Positions 25,540 to 38,600 of a DNA stretch of 64,000 nt are shown here, piece after piece. Every line of letters begins with the position of its first letter. Position 1 is the stretch's first letter. The position numbers and the translations under genes are program-made. The stretch is from Paracentrotus lividus (taxonomy: Eukaryota > Echinodermata > Echinoidea > Camarodonta > Echinidae): NCBI GenBank assembly GCA_940671915.1, contig CALNVZ010000218.1, forward strand, positions 39,382,648 through 39,446,647, written 5' to 3'. The notes under the pieces are model-generated. The model saw nothing but the letters and a program-made list of their open reading frames with translations, did not search any database and was not told the DNA's origin.

Positions 25540-28500
25540 CTCAGGGGGTCATGCTTGTTCTGGATTCTTAGATACTTTTGGTAGGGGAAGCCGTGTCAAA
25601 ATTACCCCCTTTTACAGGCTTTTGGAAGGGAAACTGCATTAAAATTACCCCGGCCCTACTACAAGATTTTGAAGGGGGAGCCAGCAAAATTCCCCCCTTT
25701 TCACAGGCTTTTGGACCACATTCGGGACCCTTTTTCACATCCTCAAAAAATTGATATAAACTACCCTCTAAAAAAAGGTCGGAGATGCTTAAATACCCAT
25801 AATTATGAATTTCCCCCATACCTGAGCTCCCAAAATATACCCCTTTCCCGCAGAAATTGGGAACGAACATACGTGTATGGTTGACCGCCTGAGTGGGGGG
25901 GGGGGGGTGTCAAATTGGATGACAAAAGTCGCCCCGACGTCAATATGCATGCATTTGCAAATGCAAAAAAAAATCTGTTCAATCTGTGTTGTGGAGGAGA
26001 AAGGAATACACCATTTATACTTTTTTCATAATAACCTGAAAGTTTGACACTATATCCACTTTGTATTGTACAACATTATGCTTCGGGTCTTGAAGGGTCA
26101 AATTGACTCTGATACAGTATGGTTCCACTGGGGGCTATACACCATTCCTGGTCAATCGCATACTTCGGCTTTGGTCCCAATTGACCCAGAATCCGTGTAT
26201 GACCCCAAAAGAACAAAAAATATGGGGTCGATTTGACCTTTCATTTTTTTTTAAATGATTTATTTGAGTGTACCATATCAAATTCCAGCTTGATAAGGTT
26301 AAAATATTGTGTGTAGAATGGTTTAGTTTTGGAATGGTGTTACTGCTTTGAATAATTATAGGGCAAGTCCACGATATTTTGCGATGTAACAAACGGGACA
26401 TTCAGAGACAAAAATAGGCTCTTTAGATAAATCTTAAATTGAAATCCAAATCCTTAGGTATATTTTTGAAGGTACTAAGAACCTTCAACAAAATCAAAAA
26501 CAATAATTGAGATAACTCAATTCATATTTAATTTATGATAATTTATTTGTTCGTAACACATGGGACCAGAAAAAAATGGTGTTTTTCCATTTTGAATTTG
26601 TTCACATGATACTAGGAATTTAAAAAGCAGATAAAAACTTGGATAGTCACATCCTCTTAACCATGTAATAAACTTTGTAAATACATATTTTAATGTCAAT
26701 ACAGCCTCACGTTTTCTGGCAAGGTCAAGTTTTATAAAATATGACATGTAACTCATGGGACACGTAACACATGGGACAATTATTCCATGAAATATTTTCC
26801 ATTAAATATTTGGTTTAGCCAAGGCGTAAAAACATGTGTAAAAAATCCCACTGATAAAACAAAAGAACCATAATACAACACATTACTGTAAAAAAAAGTT
26901 AATATTTTGTTTCATTACTGAGGTGGGAGGGCGAGTAATAAAACTATATTATTTTACATCAGCTCACTTTTGTGAGACTACTGACTACTACTGAGACATA
27001 AATACTTTAAGAATAAAAATATGGAAAGTTATGTGCTAGGTTTGTGATATTTTCACCAGAGAAAGCCAAGATGATATTGAAACAGAAAATATGTACTTTT
27101 TGGTTGTATTCCTATAACAAACCTTTAAAAAAAATGATTGAAAATCGCATTTTTAATGCATTTTATCATTTTTTTCATGAATATTAATGAGCCTTGTGAC
27201 GTCATATGACCTTGAAATGACTTTTTGACCTCATTTGTATTAAGTTTATTTAATACACTTTGTGGTGATATATGATACATTATATGTACTTTTAAAGCCT
27301 ACTGACACACTTGACACAAAAATGGTCGAAAAGTTGAAAAATCACCACCTCGGGAACAAATAGCTTGGACTTGCCCTATATACAGATAACTTGTGTTCCA
27401 ATGGTAAATCAATCCAATAAACATTGTTGGAACTACTGGCATTTTGCATTAATTGTGACATTTTAACCTTTTTTTTAGCTTTCACAATTGGTGGTGCGAC
27501 TGCTTACAACCGTTGCGATTGTGTAGGCTACAACATAATTATAGTATTGTAGCCAAATGATCGCAAACGATCCCAAGAGCAATTGTGAAAGCCCCATTAA
27601 ACATGTAAAACGATCTTATATAAACACAACACAAAAATAAATTTCCTCCTATTTCAGATATCAATAATTTTTTAACCAGGAGGAGTTTACAAAATCTAAT
27701 TGTATGTCCATGTAGGGAATTTAATTAGCTACTGTGGGAGCAAATTTTAGGAAAAATTATATTGTATTTATTGTATTGTATTTATTTATTTCCAATATTA
27801 CAAAAAATATACATAAACAGAATTCAATATAAATATGCATTTGGTAAATGGAGCCAACAAATAGCTAAAGCTAGTCTAGGTTAGCCCCGTCTAGTTTGCT
27901 TACTGTGATTATATAAACATTTACATAAAGTAAAACATATGTACAAATTATTACATCATATTTAAGACATATGTACAAATTATTACATCATATTTTACAG
28001 TATTTACACTATTTACATACGAAATTAATTAAATAAGAATATACTCTACAAGAAGAATTGCCTTATATGATTGTCTAAAGGTTTTCCGTGATTCAATTTT
28101 TCTATTATCATTTGGAAGAGCGTTCCATATAAAAGCACCTGAATACGAAACAGACTGTTTTCCAAGATTTGTCCTTACTTTGATGAGTGTTATATTCTTA
28201 ATTTGATTGCTTCTTGTTTCGTAAGGGTGTTTAACAAATGAGAAATAATCAATGAAACGATGAGGAAGTTTGTTATTCAACAAATCATGCATGAATGTTG
28301 CAATCATGAGACGATATTGCTTAAAAACATCTAGAATCGATAACTCAGAAAACAAAGGAGCTGAGTGATGATTGAAGGATTTGAATAATATAACACGAGT
28401 AATTCTCTTTTGTATGACCAAAATTCGACTAAGGAATGTTTTGTTTGCAGCTCCCCAGACTTGTAATCCATAAGTAATGTGCGGTAAAATAAATGCATTG

Positions 28501-31500
28501 TATAACATAGCCAATATCTTTTCGATACATAATGTCTAATTCTGTACAGAATACCTGCTTTCTTGCTGACAACATTACATACATTATTAATATGTTTCTT
28601 CCAGTTAAGTTTTGCATCAATATTAAGACCTATAAATGACACTGTATCAACTAAGTTCAAAACTTCACCTTTTTTTTCCAACTGCTCTAAAGTTACCTCT
28701 ATTCTTAAAAAGCATATAATTTGTTTTGGTTACATTTATAGTAAGTTTATTAGCTTCACACCAAGTGACAACATCTGATAGGTGTTTATTTACTTCTCCT
28801 AGTTGTATTTCATTTTCTCCTTTGTCAAATGTGTGAAACAGGCTCGAATCATCAACAAATAAACGAAATTTGAAATATGAAGAGGAATTTGATAAATCAT
28901 TTATATATAGTAAAAAGAGAGTTGGTCCTAAGACTGAACCCTGTGGAACCCCACATGTAATTTCTTTTCTCTGAGATTCCATACCATCATAACAAACATA
29001 CTGATATCTGTTATCCAGGTAATTTTTAAACCAGTATAAGGGAAGTCCTCGTATGCCATAATGATTCAGCTTATTTTGCAGCACTGTATGATCGATTGTA
29101 TCAAATGCTTTGGCAAAGTCTATGAAAATTCCAACAGTTATTCTACCCTCGTCAGTGAAATGTGTTAATTCGTTTATCAAATTTATCAGCGAGAGTTTTG
29201 TACTATAACCATTTCTGAAACCATATTGAAGTTCGCGAAGAATTTTGTATTCAGAAACTTCATCAAGCGAGCATTCACTGTTTTTTCAAATACTTTACTT
29301 GTAATTGGTAATATCGAAATAGGTCGATAATTGCCAGGTAAACATTTCAATCCTTTCTTATATATTGGGATCACTTTAGCTATTTTCATATTTTTGGGGA
29401 AAACACCTGTCAAGAATGATACATTAAATACATGTGTAAGTGGTTCACTGACATAGTCTACTGCATTAAATAAAAGCCTAGCAGGTATATTATCATAACC
29501 ACATGCTTTTGATCATCAAGTCATGCTTCAGTGAGCAATGGTTGAATGCAAAAAATGTCATTTTTTAAAGTTCACAAGCCTAAAATCACAACTTGAATTC
29601 CATGATATCGGACCCATTTTCAGATTCTAAACATTAATTTTTACACATCAGAATGTATGCAAAACGTGCTTTCCAACACACGGAAAGGAAATTTCCGTCA
29701 AATTTCACGATTGAGTCACGGTGGGCATGCAGCAAAAATTGCCCAAACTGCGATTTTCACTTCTTTGCCATTGTATATTCGATCAAATATGATGGAATTC
29801 CTGTTTTGGAAGTGTATGCAACTAATATCCCTTCCTTCACGGTTGAATGAACCCATCAAACAACCAAAAAAATAGGCTATTTTAGAATTGCGAAGAGGTA
29901 TTGCATTAATTTTATGCACTAAGAATCATCTCAATAACATTCTTTTTAGTTGTGTTTATATTCTTTGGGCACGTGACAATGATCCTATGGCATTTATTTA
30001 CAAATTCATGCTTCAATGAGCATGTGAGACTGGAAAAGCCCCTTTTCATGTGTGGACTACAATTCAAATTCTTGCTTTGATTGAATATAACAATTCTTTT
30101 CGGGAATTACTTCTTATTTTATTTTCACAAAAATCCCGATGTTTCACGCCTCAGTGGGCACAAGATACCAAAAAAAATCATGCAAATGAGAAGAAAGTTT
30201 GGGGCTTCGTCATGGTTCAGCGGGTTACAGTGATTCAGTTCGCGTTTCGCCTTCCATGCACAGGTGACGCCAAAACATATAATAATAATAACAATGATGA
30301 TGATGATGATAATAATAATAATAGTAATTGTAATAGTAATAGTACTAGTATAAGTATCAGTATTATCAGTATTATCAGTATTAGTAATAGTAATAGTAAT
30401 AATATTAATATCATCTTTTTTAACTTGTAGGTCCCAGAATGGAACAAGGAAAACTGCAGTGAATGGGATATGAGTGTGGAGGAATGTAATTGGTCGAAGC
30501 GTTATGCCTCTATACCAGAGAAAGGTGAAAGTCAATGCTCCATGTACAATGTCTCTAACTCGCCCTTCATACCACTCACTACATATGATGGAAACTCGAC
30601 CACCGAATCGCCTGAGATGATTGACTACCATGCCATGGACATCATACCGTGTTCATTGGGCTGGGAACATGATAGGTCTCAGTATAGATCAACAATTTAT
30701 ATGGATGTGAGTTCACTTCAGTCATCTAAATATAACTCACAAAATATTCTTTGTTAATGCCATTGTAAAGAACACGACTTTTAAAGAGATTTTGGTTGCT
30801 AAACATAACAATAAGGCTAACCATTGAATCGTAATACAAAATTTTATCGAAATAATCATTCTTTGAAGGAATGTATGTAGAAAAAATATATTTAGACAAT
30901 GTAAAACGAATGCCAACTCTGTTTGAAAGGGGGGGGGGAGGGGAAAGAGTGTTTCCCTAGACTATGCATGATTTATAAAGTATTATAACAAGGAACATCA
31001 AAATTATAGTGTCTAATTTTTTTCTAATTTTTTTCCAGCACCACTTCCTTTTCCCCCTATAGCCTGTTAGCCCAAATTCATGCGCTTTGGGGGATTTTTG
31101 AAGTTAGTGGCATCTCTGAAGTAGTTGTATTAATTATGAAATCCTAACTCTGTGCTTATACCGATGCTTATTTCCCTAGTTTCTATTAGTGTGCGATAAC
31201 AAAGACTTGGCTGATATATCATCATCTCTGTGGTTCGTAGGAGTACTCACTGGCAGCCTCGTCTATGGATTCATTGCTGACAGGTAAGCCAACACTCTCA
31301 AATAATATAAGCTCTTTGGTCATGACATGCACTGTGTTGATGACGAACTATTCCTAACTCTTCAACTTTTCCCAAAGAGTTTTCAAAGCACCACAAGCAT
31401 GTTTTAAATTACACTCTAATGATACAAACGGTTAGAAAGGGTGCGGGGGTGCCATAGTGGAACAACTTTTCCCACCTTTTAAAATCGTTCCTCGATCTTT

Positions 31501-31575
31501 TTAGGGGCAATTTACCCCTTTCCACCCTTTTCCACCCATTTTTAGAGTGTATCACCCCCCCCCCCCCCAAAAAAA

Positions 31576-31606
<31 letters not shown>

Positions 31607-31636
31607 GAAAAAAAAAAAAATAATAATAACATAATG

Positions 31637-31668
<32 letters not shown>

Positions 31669-32604
31669 AATTATTGAAGGGATTCGCTCATAAATCATTT
31701 GTCTGGGGTTTTTCATCAGAAAATCATCGGTTACAGTCTTCCGAGTGCATCTGGTTGGGCAGAGGGACTATGATAGTTACACAGTGATAAGTTTGCTTTC
31801 CTCTCCCTGGCCGCCACTGATGCATGGTGACTGCTACAAAATAATTTGCATTGATTTTGTACTTTTATTGTTGTCATTTATTTTGAAATGAATATGTATG
31901 ATTATGTGATTCAAAGAGCCGAATAAATAATAAATAAATAATTAAATAAATAAATAAAAAAAAGGAAATATTTTATATAACTCCCAGGTAAGTTATGTCC
32001 AGTTAAACGGCCGCGGAGTCACGGGAAGGGGGAGGGGGCTTAAAATAGAAACTTGAATCTTTATATTTTTCCTATCATTAAAATTTTAGCGTGTTTAAAA
32101 AGAATAATTGTTTTAACTTTCCAGGATTGGTCGATTGATCACAATGTGGATATGTATCACCGGTCAACTGGTGTTTGGTATAGCTGTAGCCTTCGCTCCG
32201 TCATTCTGGTGGTTTGCCTTACTCAGATCATTCCTAGCCATGAACAACATGGGCGTCTTTCTTGTCGGGTTTGTCCTTGGTAAGTGGGGAGTTTTAAAAA
32301 ACGCATTAGAGAATTGGAACGTGGTGGTGTAATTTTAAGACACTGCTCTTGTGTCAAATCGTCACATTCGTAGATGTAGAATCCATCGTGTCGACACGGA
32401 CGTGATCAAGGTTCTCGAGATAATGAAAAATAAAAGCTGATGAATAATTATAATGATGATGTTTTTTTCACGCGTGACGCTCCTGATCTCTGAGCTTCTG
32501 GTTCCAGTTGCAGAGTGAATTGAGAACTTGAAATGCCTCATCTAGGCGACTGCAACGAGGAGCTAGAGAGGTAGGCCTATGAACATCACACGTGAAGAAG
32601 CCAC

Positions 32605-32644
<40 letters not shown>

Positions 32645-35600
32645 AACACATCTTCTGTTCTTTTCCTTAAGAACCTCGCTGACGTTCACATCGATACGAT
32701 TTTAAAACTCCATATCTCGAACATATGTTCACGTTTATTTACCCGCCGTCCTGGATCTAATAGTCGTCGACATATCGAAAGTCGTCTTATCTCAATTTAA
32801 ACTTGTGCTACATCCATGACGTCATCCGTTCATACTCCTTGTCGAGATATCGTTCATAGATATCTAAACGTGTTTTGTTGTTGTTTGTTTGTTTGTTGTT
32901 GTTGTTGTTGTTTTTTGTTTTTGTTTTTTGTTTTTTGTTTTTGTTTTTGTTTTTTGTTTTTTGTTTTTCTTTTTTTTTGGGGGGGTCGTTTGTTTTATCT
33001 CAGTTAACATGGGTAGCGAACTAGCGAGATCGGCATTTTCATCTACACGATCTCAAATTCCCTGGTATCATAGCTTATCATAGGGTGTTCAACAATATAT
33101 TCTTATTTGTACAACGATGTAAAACGAAGGGAAAAAATCAATAGACAATATTCAATTCAATTCAATTCAATCAGTCTCTGTAAGCATGTAATATGCGATG
33201 TTATATTTTGTGAAGAAATGAAACTGCTTCGACCGCTAATGTCGCAGCGACGCACAATGCTATACCAACGCATTATTTACGTCTGGGACCAACCTGTCAC
33301 ATCACCATCCGAAAGCCGTGACTGGGATTCGAACCTCGGTCCGATTCGCATCAGTTTGGAGGCTGATTTTCATTTTCCATATTGTAAACAATTCAAATGA
33401 TTTTAGTTATTTTCTCTGCCCACAATCTGATAAGAATCGGGCCTCGCTTTGAATCCCAGTCACGACTTTCGGTTGGTTAAGTCAAGTCGCTGCGACATTA
33501 GCGGTCGTAACAAGACCTAACACTATAATGCTTGATGTCTTGTCTTGATGACAGGTACTGAGTTCGTGGGAACATCAAAGCGTGTGATCGCTGGAAATGG
33601 GATCATGATAGGCTTCTCTATAGGTTACATGGGACTATCAGTGATAGCCTATCTCATTCGAGACTGGAGGCATCTACAGCTTGCTCTGTCCGTACCAATC
33701 GTCATGTTCTATCTCGCTATACCGTAAGCATTACTCAGTCAGACCGCAGACCGACACTAAACCGACTCCAAACCAACCACTAACTTGTCATTCACGGTTA
33801 TGAAATAGCTTGTTCGGTTTTGGGTCGGTTTCGAGTCGGTCTTTTCGGTGTGACTGCGGCATTCCTCTCAAATTCCCCTTGAGGAGTATGGAGGCATTCT
33901 TGTTCTGTGCCCTGTAACATGACAGAGATAAGATCAATCTTACGACTGATAGTACACAGTTTACCATAGACTACGATTGAAATCAATCGTAAGATTGATC
34001 GAATCTTTTATGTTACAGGGCACTTCAGTGCAAATATCTTTGGAGTAACTATATGCATGTTTAGAGAAAGTTAAACTTGAGTGTAGTTGTCCTGGCGGTA
34101 ATGGCCTCTTGTCGATGCCTCTGATGATGTTGTTTAAGTCCGAAATCGATTTCGAGTACTTACGCCACCATTTTCAAAAGATGTAAAGACGGACAACAGC
34201 AGCATCAGGGTTTTGAGAAGACACTCTGGAGGATATTGTCCTTTTGGGAAATTGCCCTGGAGGTGGTTGTCCTGGAATGGTTATTCTAGGGGTGGTTGTG
34301 AGGGGCTTGTTGCCTTGGAAGAGGGTGTCTGTGAACCAACAACGCAATAGAACAGTTCATGATCCGAAAAGCAACGTGCAATTGGTCGATAGATGTCAGC
34401 ATGAAATACTAGTTCGGAATAAAAACACAATTTCATCATAACTATATCAGTTTATTTATTTATTTATTTTAAAAAAAATGTTTTGTTGGATTTTTAGGGG
34501 TGTTACTTTATATAAGGTTACAGTTGACAATATGATTTGATTCGGGGATTGAAATATAATGTTTTTATTAAGTAGGTCATACGATAGATATGGTATCGAA
34601 GTGGAATAATTTAGAAGTGTTTCAATTTGATTGCTTTTTGTTAGACTTGTACCCGAGTCTGCCCGATGGTTGTTGAGCGTTGGACAAATCGATAAAGCAA
34701 GCACGGTCATCAATAAGATCGCCAAGACAAACAAAGCTGAACTACCACAACCGGTCTTCACAGAAAGTGATAAGTTACAAATGGTAACGATAAATCTTAA
34801 TGTTATAAATGGTTTTATTCAGAAAATAACAATATTTGCGAAACTTTTTAATTATATGTAAAATATTGTAGCTTCATTAGCTGCTGTCTGTATAAACGAA
34901 CTAAAAATGAATATTTTGTCATTGGTATTAGTAATCTAATGTTGAATATTGAAAGAAACTTACGAGGTCACATTGAATGTCGTTTGAGCTGTGGACGACG
35001 ATTTTGTATGACCTTAAAAATATAAATTTAATAGCATCCCCATTGTATACTTTGTTGGCCAGAGAAGAAATACCTCAAACTACTGTTATGATAAGTTTTG
35101 ATTGAAAATTAATAGCATATTAATGTGATCTTATATCCTACAAACTTCGAAATCAATGACGTGCGTTTTATACAATTCATATTTTACACATCATGAGAGG
35201 GGAATTTATGAATGAAACATTCACACAAAAAAAAGAAGGTGATGGATTCATTGTTTCCTACCGGTCATTACTAATAATGGTGGCATCTCACTTTCCATGA
35301 GACAGATTTGAGACTAGATGAGGACAGGTTTGAGACAGATTTGAGACGGTTTTGAGACAGTCGCGTAGAAACACTAGTCTCCGATACGTCTTATCTCATG
35401 ACTCGCGGGGAAATTGAACATGCTTAAATCTATGAATCTTTTCCTTCGCGGAGACGTCTCAGAGACGTCACCGCGACAGAGAAAAATTATTTGAGTGGTC
35501 TCTGAGTGTCCGAGTCGCAGAGACGTCTCCGCGAAGTGAGATACTACCTTGACCGAATGTTTTAATTTATACCTCTGGTTTATAACATTTGATTTTGCCT

Positions 35601-38600
35601 CATGAAATAGGAGAAGGAGAGAGGGGAAAAACGAGCAACTGTTATCGATCTCGTCCGAACAAGGAATCTGAGATTGGAATCGTTTAACCTTTTATTCAAT
35701 TGGTGAGTTTTAGTCACATGCGGGAAGGCTTGAGATTTGAGAATATCAAATTTCAAACATATTATTTGCTTGGTGGTGACGATCCCTGGCTATTATGACA
35801 AGCTTGATGGTGACGATCCCTGACTATTGTAACAAGCTTGGTGGTGACGATCCCTGCGCTATTATGACAGCTTGATGGTGACGACCCCTGACTATATAAC
35901 CAGCTTGGTGGTGACGATCCCTGATTATTATAACCAGCTTGGGTGACAGTCCCTGACTAGTGTAACAAGTTTGGTGGTGAGGATCCCTGACTATATGACA
36001 AGCTTGGTTGGTGACGATCCGTGACTAGTGCAACAAGCTTGGTAATGACGATCCCTGAGTATTATGACAAGTTTGGTGGTGACGATCCTGACGATTATGA
36101 CAAGCTTGTGGTGACGAGTCCTGACTATTATGACAAGTTTGGTGGAGACAGCCCTGACTATTATAACAAGTTGGTTGGTGACGAGCCCTGCACTATATTA
36201 ACAAGTTTTGTTGTGACGAGCCCTGACTATTATAACAAGTTTGGTGGAGACGAGCCCTGACTATATTATACAAGTTTGGTGGTGACGACAAATGCCTATT
36301 ATGACAAGCTTGTGGGTGACGATCCTGAATATTATGACAAGCTTGGTGGTGACGAGCCCTGAATATTATGACAAGCTTGGTGATGACGAGCCCTGACTAT
36401 TATAACCAGCTTGTGATGACGAGCCCTGACTATTATAACCAGCTTGGTGGTGACGATCCCTGATATATGACCAGCTGTGGTGACGATCCCTGACTAGTGT
36501 AACAAGTTTGTGGTGACGATCCCGACATTATGACAAGCTTATGTGACGATCCGTGACTAGTGCAACAAGCTTGGTGGGACGATCCCTGATTATTATGACA
36601 AGTTGGTGGTGACGATCCCTGACTATTATGACAAGTTTGGTGGTAGACGAGTCCTGACTGTTATGACAAGTTTGGTGGAGACGAGCCCTGAATATTATAA
36701 CTAGTTTGGTGTGACGAGCCCTGACTATTATAACAAGTTTAGTGGCGACGCCTGACTATTATAACAAGTTTGGTGGAGACGAGCCCTGACTATTATAACA
36801 AGTTTGTTGGTGACGATCCGTGACTGGTTAACAAGCTTGCTAGTGACGATCCCTCACTATTATGACAAGTTTGGTGGTGACGATCCCTGACTATTATGAC
36901 AAGTTTGATGGTGACGATCCCTGACTATTATAACAAACTTGGTGTGACGATCCCCGACTATTATGAAAACTTGGTGGTGACGATCCCTGACTATTATGAC
37001 AAGTTTGGCGGTGACGAGTCTCTGACTATTATAACAAACTTGGTGGTGAGATCCTGACTATTATGACAAACTTGGTGGTGACGATCCCTGACTATTATGA
37101 CAAACTTCACAGTGACGATTCTGATTATTATAACAAGCTTGGGTGACGTTCCCTGGCCATTATGACAAGTTTGATGGTGACGTCCCTGAATATTATGACA
37201 AACTTGGTGGTGACGATCCTGCCTATTATGACAAGTTTGGTGGTGACGAGTCCTGACTATTATAACAAACTTGGTGGTGACGATCCCTGACTATTATGAC
37301 AAGCTTGGTGTTGACGATCCCTGACTATTATAACAAGTTTGGTGGTGACGATCCCTGACCATTATAACAAGTTTGGTGGTGACGATCACTGACTATTATA
37401 ACAAACTTGGTGGCGACGATCCCTGACTATTATAACAAACTTGGTGGTGACGATCCCTGACTATTATGACAAGCTTGGTGTTGACGATCCCTGACTATTA
37501 TAACAAGTTTGGTGGTGACGATCCTGACTATACAAATATAAAAGTTTGGTGGTGACGATCCCTGACTATTCTAACAAACTTGGTGGTGGCGATCCCTGAC
37601 TATTATGACAAACTTGGTGGTGACGACTCCTGATTATTATAACAAGCTTTGTGGTGACGATCCCTGACTATGATATGTGTGCTGACCAATATGATTTTGT
37701 TTTTCACCAGGTTCGTGGAAAGTCTTGTCTACTATGGCCTTGCCCTCAGCTCATCTGACTTTGGGGTCAATGTTTACATTGCTGCCTTTGTTTCAGGTGC
37801 AGTAGAAATACCCGCCTATGTCAGCAGTATATTCGCTCTAGAGTACTTCGGACGTCGGCGATCAACGTGTTTCTATCTCGTATTAGGCGGTGTTGCCTGT
37901 ATTCTTAGTATCTTCATTCGTAAGTATATCATCATAAAGAACCTAAATTGAATCTCGTGGTTTGTAAGGTCGCTCATATACTTGTGATGAATACCCATTG
38001 TCAAATCATGTATATCATAGAACTGAGTCACTAGGTATTGAATTAACCAAATTAAATTTTACAAAGCAACTGATGAGAATGCACAAAATCTAGCAAAACA
38101 TTATCAGCCGATGAGATATCAATACTGGCGATTCAAATGTAGCGAGCCCTACTCGGGGTAATAATAATATCATTTTGTGCAGAGCGTGCTGGCAGAACAA
38201 TTATCAGAACGGAGGTGGCTACAATGGGTAAATAAAACGATATAATTACCGGCGGATTCGGTGTTTGGAACACGAATGCCTCCAAAATGATTTTGAATGA
38301 CCGAATTCAGCAGAAAATAAAACAGCTGCTACACCAGCATGAAGAGTTATATAATAACTAGGACTATTATTAATCATGTTTTATTCAATTTCAGCTCCTG
38401 GGGTGGGAAGGGCTGTCATGGCGACCATTGGCAAGTTTGGAATCACTGCATCATTCAGTATCATCTACATCTACACTGCTGAGCTTTACCCCACACCACT
38501 GAGGTAAGACAGGACATGGTCTTCATCATTGGTCTTATATTTTTCTACCACGCCCCGACTATGCTTTGCGCATCAATTCCAGACGCGCTGTAATCACTGT

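Larger units (their letters stand above)
11470..30430 (+). other. SLC22-like intron 1, about 19 kb, repeat-rich
   Basis: Spliced out if first exon C is used. It contains hairpins (12.2, 12.7 kb), MITEs, minisatellites (16.1 and 22.1 kb), the nested LINE/DNA element (16.8-22.1 kb), a second LINE (27.8-29.5 kb) and a trinucleotide microsatellite at its 3' end. No host coding exon is supported inside it. Confidence 0.7.
32280..33554 (+). other. SLC22-like intron 4
   Basis: Holds (ATT)n at 32604-32643, a TTG/TTTTTG-rich run at 32876-32990 and the fold-back element at 33230-33507. Confidence 0.7.

Noticed and set aside
30125-30631. 168-codon minus-strand frame
   Set aside because: Runs through the triplet microsatellite (Ile/Thr repeats) and antisense to exon 2.
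36021-36260. 79-codon frame with [10 protein letters not shown] repeats
   Set aside because: Lies in the 34-base minisatellite; the unit is not a multiple of three, and the frame is open only because of local indels.
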